40,400 bases of DNA, taken from a virus. The stretch's first letter is position 1, and every line of letters begins with the position of its first letter. Location of the stretch: the IMG/VR virus record IMGVR_UViG_3300030419_000990, positions 1-40,400 of that record; one strand, written 5' to 3'. Below, piece by piece: positions 7,535 to 16,346 of the stretch. A program made the translations under genes and the position numbers. The notes below the pieces were generated by a model that did not search any database, had not been told where the DNA came from, and worked only from the letters and a program-made list of their open reading frames with translations.

Positions 7535-9828
7535 TGGTAGCTAATGAACAATGGTTCGCTGCACCTGATACTACTTATGAGGTAGATCAGTCTATTCTTT
7601 TTAATGATGACGATTCAGCACAGCTATCAAAAACGTATTCAAGTGCTGGTGATCGTAAAACAGCATCTATCTCAATGTGGATTAAACGTGGAAATATATC
7701 TGCAACAATGGATTTGTTTGGTGTTAATTCTAGTAATTTAGATACAATTAGATTTAATTCAAATGACACTTTGATGATTAGAGTAGGTAATTCTGACAGT
7801 ACTACAGGTAGAGTATTTCGTGATGTTAGTGCATGGGGGCATTTATTTATTGTTAGAGATACAACGCAAGGAACAGCTTCAAATCGTTTGAAGGCGTGGT
7901 GGAACAATGAGGCACTTACTTTTGCTTCGTATAATGTGCCAAGTCAAAATACCGATACAGCATTTATGAACGCTGACATTCATAGAATAGGAACAGAAGG
8001 TGGAGGAAGCAGTCAGTTTTTTGACGGATATTTAGCAGAAATTCATGTTGTTGATGGAACAGCAAAATCAGCTACAGATTTTGGAGAATACAGTAGTACT
8101 ACAGGTCAATGGATTCCAAAAGAATATACAGGTGCTCATGGTGACAATGGCTTTCACATAGATGGTAGAGATAGTTCTGACTTAGGAGATGATGAATCTG
8201 GAGAAGGTAACGATTATGCAGCAAGTAATTTAGCAGCAGCAGATCAAATTTCTAATGATACTCCAACAAAAAATGCTGCTATTATGAACCATCTAGATCA
8301 GAACGGAACTGGAAATATTGCAACATTTTCACAAGGTAACACAAAAATTGTAACTAGTTCCAATGACGCATTAGTTGGTGCAAGCATACCTGTTTTAGAA
8401 GATGGATGTTATTGGGAAGCAAAAGTTACAAGTGCTGGAACTGAAATGTTTGGTTTGTGGGTTGCTAGTACAACACCTCTTAGAGCAGCATCAACATCCT
8501 CACCTCATTCTGATGATGCAAGTTGTGTTCTAAGAATTGATGAACCAGCATTTTATAATGAAGGTAGTGCTACAAGTTATACTGCTGGAACAATTAGTAA
8601 TGATGACGTTTTACAATTAGCTTATAAAAACGGCAAACTTTGGTATGGAAGAAATAACACTTACGAAAAATCAGGAGATCCTGCAGGAGACTCTGGTGAA
8701 TTTTTTACTATTGCAAACTCAAGTTCAAAAGTTATTATTCCTGTATTTGGAAGAAGTGGTGGAACAAACGTAACGTATGAGGTTCGTTTTCGATCTGAAG
8801 AATGGTCTTATGATGCTCCTACTGGATTTAACGAGTTAAATACTACTTCAATTGATGATTCATCTGTAGTTGATTCATCTGAATATTTTCAAACAACTAT
8901 ATATACAGGAGATGGGTCTACACAAGCTGTTACGCATGATGGAAATAGTAATCTACAACCAGATTTAACTTGGATTAAAAATAGAGATGCTACTGATAGT
9001 CATATTTTAACAGACTCAGTTAGAGGGGTAACAAAAGTTATTTCAGCAGATGCAAATAGTGCTCAAGCAACTGATGCTGATACTTTAACTACTTTTGGTT
9101 CAGATGGTTTTACTGTTGGAGCAGATGATAAAGTAAATACAAATACGGAAAAGTATGTTTCTTGGAACTGGAAAGAATCAGCTACCTCTGGATTTGACAT
9201 AGTTTCATACACAGGTAATGCTACGGCAAGAACTATTTCTCATTCTCTAGGTGCTGTTCCTCAAGTAATGATGGTTAAAAATTTAGCAGATTCAGATAAT
9301 TGGTGTGTGTATCATGCTTCAATGGCAAGCGATCCACAAACAGATTATTTAAGCTTAAATACAAATAGTAACATAACGGATGACAATACGGTTTGGAATG
9401 ATACAGCACCTACGAGTTCTGTATTTACAGTTGGCACAAGTAGTTTAACAAATGGTAACACTGAAGCCATGATTGCATATTTGTTTACAGAAGTAGCTGG
9501 ATTTAGTCGTTTTGGAAAATTTATTGGAAACGGTAACGATAATGGTCCTTTTGTTCACACAGGACATTCTCCATCTTTTATTATTATTAAAGAACTTGCC
9601 AGTGAAGATTGGGTAATTTATGATACAAAAAGAAATCCACAAAATGTTAGTCAATCAGCTTTACGTGTTGATACTAGTGCAGTAGAGTTTACAGATAGTT
9701 CAAGAGCTATAGACATTTTGAGCAATGGTTTTAAACTAAGAACATCTAATGCTACAATAAATTCATCAGGCACTTTTATTTTTATGAGTTGGGCAGATAC
9801 GCCTTTTAAATCAGCTATTGCGAGGTAA
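7534..9828 (+). CDS. Second tail fibre or receptor-binding protein with LamG-like domain
   Basis: In this 764-residue protein, residues about 20-180 read like a LamG/concanavalin A-type lectin domain (ASISMWIKRGN near the start, FDGYLAEIHVVDG near the end). Residues about 270-425 look like a second beta-sandwich, possibly SPRY-like (CYWEAKV, LQLAYKNGKLWYGRNN). Residues about 455-764 hold two copies of a module (TTIYTGDGSTQAVTH, later DIVSYTGNATARTISH) that I associate with marine phage fibre C-termini (DUF7483-like, from memory). Lectin-like domains suggest glycan binding. It overlaps the previous fibre by one base (TAATG) and is followed by a likely fibre-assembly gene. The domain borders are approximate. 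Confidence 0.65.
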   Translation: MVANEQWFAAPDTTYEVDQSILFNDDDSAQLSKTYSSAGDRKTASISMWIKRGNISATMDLFGVNSSNLDTIRFNSNDTLMIRVGNSDSTTGRVFRDVSAWGHLFIVRDTTQGTASNRLKAWWNNEALTFASYNVPSQNTDTAFMNADIHRIGTEGGGSSQFFDGYLAEIHVVDGTAKSATDFGEYSSTTGQWIPKEYTGAHGDNGFHIDGRDSSDLGDDESGEGNDYAASNLAAADQISNDTPTKNAAIMNHLDQNGTGNIATFSQGNTKIVTSSNDALVGASIPVLEDGCYWEAKVTSAGTEMFGLWVASTTPLRAASTSSPHSDDASCVLRIDEPAFYNEGSATSYTAGTISNDDVLQLAYKNGKLWYGRNNTYEKSGDPAGDSGEFFTIANSSSKVIIPVFGRSGGTNVTYEVRFRSEEWSYDAPTGFNELNTTSIDDSSVVDSSEYFQTTIYTGDGSTQAVTHDGNSNLQPDLTWIKNRDATDSHILTDSVRGVTKVISADANSAQATDADTLTTFGSDGFTVGADDKVNTNTEKYVSWNWKESATSGFDIVSYTGNATARTISHSLGAVPQVMMVKNLADSDNWCVYHASMASDPQTDYLSLNTNSNITDDNTVWNDTAPTSSVFTVGTSSLTNGNTEAMIAYLFTEVAGFSRFGKFIGNGNDNGPFVHTGHSPSFIIIKELASEDWVIYDTKRNPQNVSQSALRVDTSAVEFTDSSRAIDILSNGFKLRTSNATINSSGTFIFMSWADTPFKSAIAR

Positions 9829-9832
9829 TTAA

Positions 9833-10396
9833 ATGTGGAAATACAAAAATAAAACTATTAAAGTGGGAAGATCCTTCAAAGATGATGATGGAGTTATTCA
9901 TCCACCTAACTGGAACATATGGTCTGCTGAAGAAAAAAAGGCTATGCAAATAACTGAAGTTGTAGAAGAAACTCCTCCTGATTCACGTTTGTATACTTGG
10001 TCAATGAACGCAGATGGTAGTATTAATAAAAAAGCTAAAAGTTTAACAGACGTTAATGTAGTTGATGATGATGGAGAAGCAGTTTTAGATTCTGATGGTA
10101 ATCAGTTAGTTACTCTTGGCATTAGAAGTAATCTAAAAAATGAAATTAAAAGACAACAGTATGCATTGCTTTCTGTAACAGATTGGGTAGTTATACGAAA
10201 AGCAGATAATGGAACTGCTATTCCAAGTAGCATACAAACATATAGAAACAATGTTCGTAGTAAAGCTACCGAAATGGAAACAGCAATTGACAATGCTGCC
10301 AATGTAGATGCCGTAGCTGATCTTTTTGTTTCTTATGATGCAGGAGGAAATAAGTCTGGAATACTTTATGATTGGCCTGATGATCCAAATGCTTAA
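9833..10396 (+). CDS. Possible tail fibre assembly protein
   Basis: The 187-residue protein directly follows the receptor-binding gene. It contains KNEIKRQQYALLSVTDWVVI, a helix-then-WVV pattern seen in tail-fibre assembly and DUF4376-type proteins, which often include a line like 'R..LL..tDW..'. The N-terminus (KVGRSFKDDDGVIHPPNW) resembles small fibre-attached domains. Tail fibre assembly proteins act as chaperones for fibre tips. The call depends on position and this short motif. Confidence 0.45.
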   Translation: MWKYKNKTIKVGRSFKDDDGVIHPPNWNIWSAEEKKAMQITEVVEETPPDSRLYTWSMNADGSINKKAKSLTDVNVVDDDGEAVLDSDGNQLVTLGIRSNLKNEIKRQQYALLSVTDWVVIRKADNGTAIPSSIQTYRNNVRSKATEMETAIDNAANVDAVADLFVSYDAGGNKSGILYDWPDDPNA

Positions 10397-10429
10397 TAAA
10401 ACGCAACACATATATAGGGGCAATTACTA

Positions 10430-10684
10430 ATGGTGATGGAGTTATGGGTTGGAATAATTTTAATGTTTGGCTCTCCAGAAAGCGAATATGCAAATTCAAT
10501 TCATTCAATAAGTAGTCCACCTTTTGCTACTATACAACTATGTCAAAAATCATTACATAAGGAAGGCATGGAAATTTATTTTAAAAGACTTGCTCCTCAA
10601 GGTTGGGTTTTAAGAAGTCTCTATTGCATCCCTCTGTTAGAAGGTTTTGAAATACCTTTAACAGGAAAATCAGCTAAAAAATAA
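10430..10684 (+). CDS. Small protein with hydrophobic N-terminus, unknown
   Basis: The 84 residues start with a hydrophobic stretch (about 4-14, ELWVGIILMFG) that could be a short signal peptide or anchor. The remainder is mixed, with two cysteines (38 and 65) and a basic end. I do not recognise it. The start is preceded by AGGGG at a reasonable distance. It lies between the fibre genes and the internal-protein genes; a membrane or virion role is possible but unsupported. Confidence 0.5.
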   Translation: MVMELWVGIILMFGSPESEYANSIHSISSPPFATIQLCQKSLHKEGMEIYFKRLAPQGWVLRSLYCIPLLEGFEIPLTGKSAKK

Positions 10685-10724
10685 AATAATATACGCACTT
10701 GGAGAACTTTTATAGGAATACAAT

Positions 10725-10883
10725 ATGTCAAATCAAGAAGTAAATCCACAAACTTTTATTAGTGTGTTAATTGAGCAAAGAAATGAAGCACTTAATAAAC
10801 TTGCTAGTTCTGCATCATATGTCATAGAACTTGAACAAAAATTACAAGAACTTCAAAAGGTTAATGAAAATGAAGATGATTAA
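10725..10883 (+). CDS. 52-residue coiled-coil protein
   Basis: The ATG at 10725 follows a GGAATACAAT leader, and the frame closes at 10883, just before the Gln-rich internal protein gene. Residues about 14-45 (LIEQRNEALNKLA, then IELEQKLQELQ) have a clear heptad pattern of a parallel coiled coil, followed by an acidic end (NENEDD). Similar short coiled-coil proteins occur near tail and internal-protein genes in marine phages; the function is unknown. Confidence 0.65.
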   Translation: MSNQEVNPQTFISVLIEQRNEALNKLASSASYVIELEQKLQELQKVNENEDD

Positions 10884-10905
10884 AATAGGATAGGAAAAAA
10901 ATAAT

Positions 10906-12993
10906 ATGGTAGGTTATAATCAAGATAGATTGACAGAAAAAGCGAGAGAGCTTGGTTATGCAGGAGATATGAAGAATTTTCCAGCATTTCTAGAGCAAAA
11001 TCCTATGTTAGCACAAAGGTATCTTCAAGAGCAAGAACAACTTAAATTTCAAACAGGGGGCTTTGTTCCTAATATAGAACAACAATCAACTCCAGCAGGA
11101 CAAAAGTTTACATTTAATAATCAAGTTTTTGATAGTCTTGCACAAGCACAAACTGCTCAAAATACATTTGTACAACAGCAACAGCCTCAACAACCTTCGC
11201 CAACTGTTACTAGTGAACCAACTGTTGCAGAAACTCCTGTTCAACAAGCACCAACTACTGTAAGTCCTGCAGAAGAGGTATTAGCAACTACACAACAAAG
11301 AGTTTTAAATCCTGCTCTACCTGTAGGTACTCAATTTCAAGCAGCAACAACTCCATTTGAACAGGCACAAACTATTGACCCAACTACAGGACAGGTTGTA
11401 GGAGATTTAAGTGTCGCACAAGCTTCTCAAGTTACTCCTGCTCAAACTCAATTACCCACTGCTACACAAGCTGCACAAGTAACGGCTGCTCAAGCTGCAC
11501 CTGCTGTAGCTCAAGCTGGAGCACAAGCACAACAACTTGCTGCACCTACACAAACTATAGAAGCTCAACAACAAGCACAGACACAAGTAGCTAATCTACA
11601 AGCTGCTCAACAAGCTCAAGCTACACAAGTTCAAGCACCTGCTGATAGAGCATTGCAAGCAGCAGAACAAATTTCTGGACCTGATCAACAGGCAGTACAA
11701 GCTGCAGCATTTATAGAACCTTCTGTACAAGCTGCTCAAGCTAATCCAAGTTTAGCTGCTACCGTTCAAGGACAATTAGCAATACTATCTGAACAATTTG
11801 CACAAGGAGAAGTACCTTTTTGGGCTTCAGGTGCTGTACGTGCAGCTACAGAAAAACTTTCACAAAGAGGGTTAGGTGCAAGTAGCATGGCAGGACAAGC
11901 TATTGTGCAAGCTGCTTTAGAGGCTGCCTTACCAATAGCTCAAGCAGATGCAAGAACAGTAGCTGCTTTTGAAGCACAAAATTTGACAAATAGACAACAA
12001 TCTGCTATGATTACAGGACAGTATCGAGCACAGTTTTTAAACCAAGAATTTGATCAAGCATTTCAAACTCGTGTAAGAAATGCAGCTATTGTATCAGATA
12101 TTGCAAATAGAAACTTTACTGCAGACCAACAAATAGCTTTAGAAAATGCAAAGTTTGCACAAACTGTAGATTTATCTAATCTAAGTAATGATCAAGCTCT
12201 TGTAATGGCAAACGCTGCAGCATTAGCTAATCTTGATATTTCTAATTTAAACAATAGACAACAATCTGCTGTACAAAATGCACAAAACTTTTTGCAGTTA
12301 GATATGTCTAATTTAAGTAATGCACAACAAGCTGCTGTATTAAATTCACAACAACAGGTGCAAAGTCTTTTAACAGATGCTGCAGCAGAAAATACTGCAA
12401 GACAAATTAATGCTACTAATCAACAACAAACAGATCAGTTTTTTGCTAATCTTATTTCCACCATAGGACAACAAAATACAGCACAAGCTAATGCCACAAA
12501 TCAATTTAATGCAGGACAAGTAAATGCTTTAAATAGATTTAATTCAGAACTAGCTAATCAAAGAGATCAATTTAATGCACGTAATCAATTAGCAATTCAG
12601 CAAAGTAATGCAATATGGCGTAGAGAAATTGCTACTGCAGATACAGCAGCGTTAAACTTTCAAAACCAATTTAATGCTCAGAACTTACTTGATCTTAGTA
12701 ATGAATCATATGACAATCTTTGGCAAGAGTATAGAGATGTTTTAGAATTTGCTTTTACTGGAGCACAAAATGAGGCAGATAGATTAAACCTTCTTCAACT
12801 TGCATCAATTAATAATAAAGCCGCATTAGATCTTAGAGAATTTGCAGAGGATAGACAAGATGTAAGGGCTATTGGAGGATTTCTTGATAATGTATTTGGT
12901 GGTGCTCTTCAAAATGTAGCTTCAGAGGCTTTAGGTGGTGTAGGTACATCAATAGCTAGTGGTGTAGGAGGCTTTCTCAAAGAATTATTTTAA
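10906..12993 (+). CDS. Gln/Ala-rich putative internal (ejection) protein
   Basis: The 695-residue protein is strongly enriched in Gln, Ala and Asn. Residues about 60-270 are low-complexity Ala-Gln-Thr-Val sequence, probably disordered or a long helix. Residues about 350-560 are a chain of helical repeats, clearest as three 22-residue units beginning DLSNLSN, DISNLNN and DMSNLSN, with QQ or DQ at the same place. The C-terminus (about 665-695) has a hydrophobic Gly-rich segment (LGGVGTSIASGVGGF), able to touch a membrane. Long helical, membrane-active proteins of this kind form the internal core or ejection channel of podoviruses (functional analogues of T7 gp14-16). That role is inferred from composition and from the two large proteins downstream. 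Confidence 0.55.
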   Translation: MVGYNQDRLTEKARELGYAGDMKNFPAFLEQNPMLAQRYLQEQEQLKFQTGGFVPNIEQQSTPAGQKFTFNNQVFDSLAQAQTAQNTFVQQQQPQQPSPTVTSEPTVAETPVQQAPTTVSPAEEVLATTQQRVLNPALPVGTQFQAATTPFEQAQTIDPTTGQVVGDLSVAQASQVTPAQTQLPTATQAAQVTAAQAAPAVAQAGAQAQQLAAPTQTIEAQQQAQTQVANLQAAQQAQATQVQAPADRALQAAEQISGPDQQAVQAAAFIEPSVQAAQANPSLAATVQGQLAILSEQFAQGEVPFWASGAVRAATEKLSQRGLGASSMAGQAIVQAALEAALPIAQADARTVAAFEAQNLTNRQQSAMITGQYRAQFLNQEFDQAFQTRVRNAAIVSDIANRNFTADQQIALENAKFAQTVDLSNLSNDQALVMANAAALANLDISNLNNRQQSAVQNAQNFLQLDMSNLSNAQQAAVLNSQQQVQSLLTDAAAENTARQINATNQQQTDQFFANLISTIGQQNTAQANATNQFNAGQVNALNRFNSELANQRDQFNARNQLAIQQSNAIWRREIATADTAALNFQNQFNAQNLLDLSNESYDNLWQEYRDVLEFAFTGAQNEADRLNLLQLASINNKAALDLREFAEDRQDVRAIGGFLDNVFGGALQNVASEALGGVGTSIASGVGGFLKELF

Positions 12994-13018
12994 TTTTTAA
13001 AGTAACAAGGAGTATATA

Positions 13019-13387
13019 ATGTCATTAAGTTTATCTAGAAATACGTTATCAAAGGTAAGAGAACGTGGTTTAAGCGAGTATATAACGCTAAGAGAGGATA
13101 TAGCTCTTAAAGATCCATTGGGAGAAGTACCTGCACAAAAAGCTGCTGCTTCTAAAATAACTAAAAGAATGTCTGCGTTAATGTCTAGACCAACTGCATC
13201 AAAACAGAAACAACAAAAAGAACAATTTCGAGAAGCTTTAGGCATTGGAAGTAAAACACAGTATAGAGGAAAGCCCTTATCTCCATCTGAACAATTATCT
13301 AGAAAAATGATTACTATAATACGTGCATTACAAGATAAACAAAAACGAATGATAGAGGCAACTAAATCACAAGGAGATATTGCGTAA
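13019..13387 (+). CDS. Basic helical protein, unknown
   Basis: The 122-residue protein is Lys/Arg-rich and mostly helical, with a Gln/Lys stretch (ASKQKQQKEQF) and no known motif. It begins after AAGGAGTATATA, a strong ribosome binding site, and its stop overlaps the next ATG. Its place between two internal-protein genes suggests a virion or assembly role. Confidence 0.6.
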   Translation: MSLSLSRNTLSKVRERGLSEYITLREDIALKDPLGEVPAQKAAASKITKRMSALMSRPTASKQKQQKEQFREALGIGSKTQYRGKPLSPSEQLSRKMITIIRALQDKQKRMIEATKSQGDIA

Positions 13388-13893
13388 TGTTAGACTTTGA
13401 ATCAGCTAAATTTTCTGCTCCTATTCCCGGCATGTCTTTAACTACAGAGCCAAAGGCTCGTGCATGGGAAAGTCCTGCAAAATATGCAGACCCTGAAGAG
13501 GCTCTTAATTATTATATAAATAAACTAGGTTCTCCTGAAATATTAAATAGAATGGCAGATATTCTTGAAACAAAATTTCCTGCTGCTGATCTTGTAGATA
13601 GTTTAATTTTAGGTGGAATACTAAAAGGTATACATAGTATTGATGTAGGCATAATTATATCTCCTGCCTTACTTATTTTTGTTGTAGGCATGGGAAACAT
13701 GATGGAGGTAGATGTAGTAACAGGAATGGAAGAACCTGATGCTCCAGATGAAGGAATGTTGCGTATGGCTGCTGAACAAGAAGTAGAAGAGGACATAGAA
13801 GGACAAAAAGAACTAGCTGAAATTGTAGATCAAGCTATACAAGAAATGCAATCAGGGATTATGTCTAAACCGCTAGATGAAGGAGAAGTGTAA
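13387..13893 (+). CDS. Acidic protein with a hydrophobic stretch, unknown
   Basis: In this 168-residue protein a hydrophobic stretch at about 74-100 (LILGGILKGI, then VGIIISPALLIFVVGMGNMM) could be a membrane segment, followed by a strongly acidic C-terminal half with many Glu and Asp. It overlaps both neighbours by one base (TAATG), so it is tightly coupled to the internal-protein genes. It may be a virion membrane-contact protein. I do not recognise a family. Confidence 0.55.
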   Translation: MLDFESAKFSAPIPGMSLTTEPKARAWESPAKYADPEEALNYYINKLGSPEILNRMADILETKFPAADLVDSLILGGILKGIHSIDVGIIISPALLIFVVGMGNMMEVDVVTGMEEPDAPDEGMLRMAAEQEVEEDIEGQKELAEIVDQAIQEMQSGIMSKPLDEGEV

Positions 13894-16346
13894 TGGGGTG
13901 GTTGTTAGGAGTTGCAGGAGGTGCTGCTGAAAGTTTTACAAAAAGAGTAGATCAAGAACGTGCTGAACTTGCTTTGCAAGAGCGAGATATGCTTAATACC
14001 ATGCTTCCAATTGCATTAGAGAATAGAAAAGAAAGACAAAATCAACGTAAAAGATTAAAAGAACAATATAATTTATTAACAGGCATTGTTTCTGAGGATG
14101 TAGCCCAAGATATTATGCGTAACGGAGATGAGTTTACAAAAAAATTTATATCAAAAATTGGAGATATGGAAAGAGAAACTGGAAAAGATATTACAGAAGC
14201 AGATTTAATTGAGTCTGGTGCTATACAACGTCAAATGGAAGTTTTTCCAACTGGTATGAAAACAGTAACAATGGATCAAGGTGATGTAGGGGCAACATAT
14301 GATGTAAAAGGGAGAGCAGCACCGAAGCCAGTTGGTTATAGAAAAGCAGGAGCAACTTTTGATCAATTTATGGAAGAAATAATGGGTACTTTTAAAGATA
14401 CTAATGTTGATACAGATAAAGTTAAAGAAGGTATACTTTTAAGTTTTGGAAAAGTTCCCGGACACGAAAAAGCTTTAACAAACTCTGTACATAGAAAATT
14501 AGCTGCTACTCTTGGTGTTGATTCAAATGAAGTTTCCTCTTTAGTTTCAGGCGAATATGATTATACTGATGTCCCATTTTCAAGAGATGAACAATTTAGA
14601 CCAACTGTAAAAATGCCTTTTGTTAGAGATAAAGAATATTATGATACACAAACTGCTAGACTACAGTTTGAAGCAATAGAAAGAGCAAATAATTTAAAAA
14701 CAACCATTACAGTTGATGGAAAAGAAATGCAAGTTACGTTTCAAGAGGCTGTAGATATAATTGGTTTTCAAAAAGCAAAACTTGAATTTGAAAGACTTAA
14801 AAAGGCCTTGATAACTACAAAAGGTCAATCTGAAGCCATAAAACGAGTTTCCACTAATGATGCACTAAAAAGACCTTTATCTGCAATAGCAGATATACTA
14901 GGAGGAACTTACACTATTAATCCTGTCACTCAAGAAGGAAATTTTACCTATAAAGGAGAAATCAGAGCATCTAAATTAAAAGATATATCTCTTAGGGCTG
15001 AAGGAATTTTACGAAATCATTATTTTAATACCGTTGTAGATAACCCACAGTTTGAAGCTAATCAACAGTTTGCATCTGCGGCAGATTTAAATAATGTAGA
15101 TTTTTTAAGAAAGGTAATACTAAGTGCAGCAAACTCTTTAGACCCTAGCGGATTTTTAGTTGCCAATTTAACAGGTGAAAAATTTGATGAAGATCATCCG
15201 CATAGTCTAGGTGTAAACAGTTTTGCTATATCGGATAAACAATCTTTCCAAAGGCAAAACGATATAATATCACAACAAGGCAGAGGATATTACAATCCAC
15301 AACCGTATGCAAAAAGATCAAGTGAAGATACCGAATGGGAAGATGTATACAGTAGAGACTTTACACTAAAAATAAAAACAGGTTTGAGAACTAAGGATAT
15401 AACTAAACGTGTTGGAGAGGCAAACGAATATCAAGATGTTGTTATTGGACAGTTAGAAACATTTTTAGGAAGAACTTTTAGTGAGAAAGATGAGGAACGT
15501 ATTAGAGAGCATCTTAACTTTGGAGGTATTTTACAAGATCGAAAAATGCCTTTTGTTAGAAAATTAGAAGCTATGGAAGAAAACGTAGAAAGCTTGCCTA
15601 AATTGTTTCCACCTTCTACAGGAATTGAAACTAAAAATGAAGTTAAGAACCAAGAAGTTGAAGTTATTGAAACTGGAACTGAAACTAACCAAGTAGAAAC
15701 TGACCAAACTGGAACTAACCAAGTAGATAGTATAACAGTTATAAGTAGAGGGGAAAAGTTTAGGTGGTTTGGACGAGTAGATGGTGATAGACCAGTAGGA
15801 CAGGGTTACTTTATAACAAAGGACGGAACGAAGTCCGAGGGACAAGTAGATGAGAAAGGTAATCCTACAGGACCATTTAGTGTTACACTGCCAAATGGAG
15901 AGGCAGCGGGAATTTTTCCCCATGAACCTTCAAAAGAGTCTAGTATGTATAAAGAAACGAAAGAATCTTACAATATATTAAACAAGGAAAAGGGATTAGT
16001 AGGAGGTATGGCACTTGGGTTTGACAAATATTCTGCTAAAGGTAAAACTGATGACCAAGAAAACAAAATTGCATCCGATGTAAAAGCTTTTAGAAAAGAA
16101 TTAAATGAAGTTTATAAAGAATACGAAGAAGGTAAAATTACTAAAGAAAACTTTGAGAAAGAAGCTATACGTATAGGTAACAGTGTTATTAGCTACGTAG
16201 AACCTTTATTTACAGAGCCGTTTACTCCAGAAGGAGAGCCTATATCGGGTAGCTTTAAAAAAGGTGGTGTAATACATGAAGAGTTTATAAACGGGGTAAA
16301 TGCCTTTATGGAACGCTTTAATTTAGACCAAAGCAAGGAAGACTAA
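13893..16346 (+). CDS. Putative internal virion protein with MORN-like patch
   Basis: The 817-residue protein is mostly charged and helical. Residues about 20-60 are rich in Arg, Gln and Glu (coiled coil). Residues about 590-610 contain a Thr/Glu/Gln/Asn stretch (repeats of ETGTE/TNQVETDQTG type), probably a flexible linker. Residues about 620-675 read as two to three MORN-like beta-hairpins (WFGRVDGDRPVGQGYF, then EGQVDEKGNPTGPFSVTLPNG), a motif that commonly binds membranes or proteins. No transglycosylase motif is visible. Size and position next to the 1181-residue protein suggest an ejection protein. Confidence 0.5.
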   Translation: MGWLLGVAGGAAESFTKRVDQERAELALQERDMLNTMLPIALENRKERQNQRKRLKEQYNLLTGIVSEDVAQDIMRNGDEFTKKFISKIGDMERETGKDITEADLIESGAIQRQMEVFPTGMKTVTMDQGDVGATYDVKGRAAPKPVGYRKAGATFDQFMEEIMGTFKDTNVDTDKVKEGILLSFGKVPGHEKALTNSVHRKLAATLGVDSNEVSSLVSGEYDYTDVPFSRDEQFRPTVKMPFVRDKEYYDTQTARLQFEAIERANNLKTTITVDGKEMQVTFQEAVDIIGFQKAKLEFERLKKALITTKGQSEAIKRVSTNDALKRPLSAIADILGGTYTINPVTQEGNFTYKGEIRASKLKDISLRAEGILRNHYFNTVVDNPQFEANQQFASAADLNNVDFLRKVILSAANSLDPSGFLVANLTGEKFDEDHPHSLGVNSFAISDKQSFQRQNDIISQQGRGYYNPQPYAKRSSEDTEWEDVYSRDFTLKIKTGLRTKDITKRVGEANEYQDVVIGQLETFLGRTFSEKDEERIREHLNFGGILQDRKMPFVRKLEAMEENVESLPKLFPPSTGIETKNEVKNQEVEVIETGTETNQVETDQTGTNQVDSITVISRGEKFRWFGRVDGDRPVGQGYFITKDGTKSEGQVDEKGNPTGPFSVTLPNGEAAGIFPHEPSKESSMYKETKESYNILNKEKGLVGGMALGFDKYSAKGKTDDQENKIASDVKAFRKELNEVYKEYEEGKITKENFEKEAIRIGNSVISYVEPLFTEPFTPEGEPISGSFKKGGVIHEEFINGVNAFMERFNLDQSKED

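Noticed and set aside
10102-10520. Overlapping minus-strand frames at 10102-10520
   Set aside because: They are shadows of the fibre-assembly-like gene and lack start signals; Leu/Ile/Cys-rich composition is typical of antisense reading of AT-rich genes.
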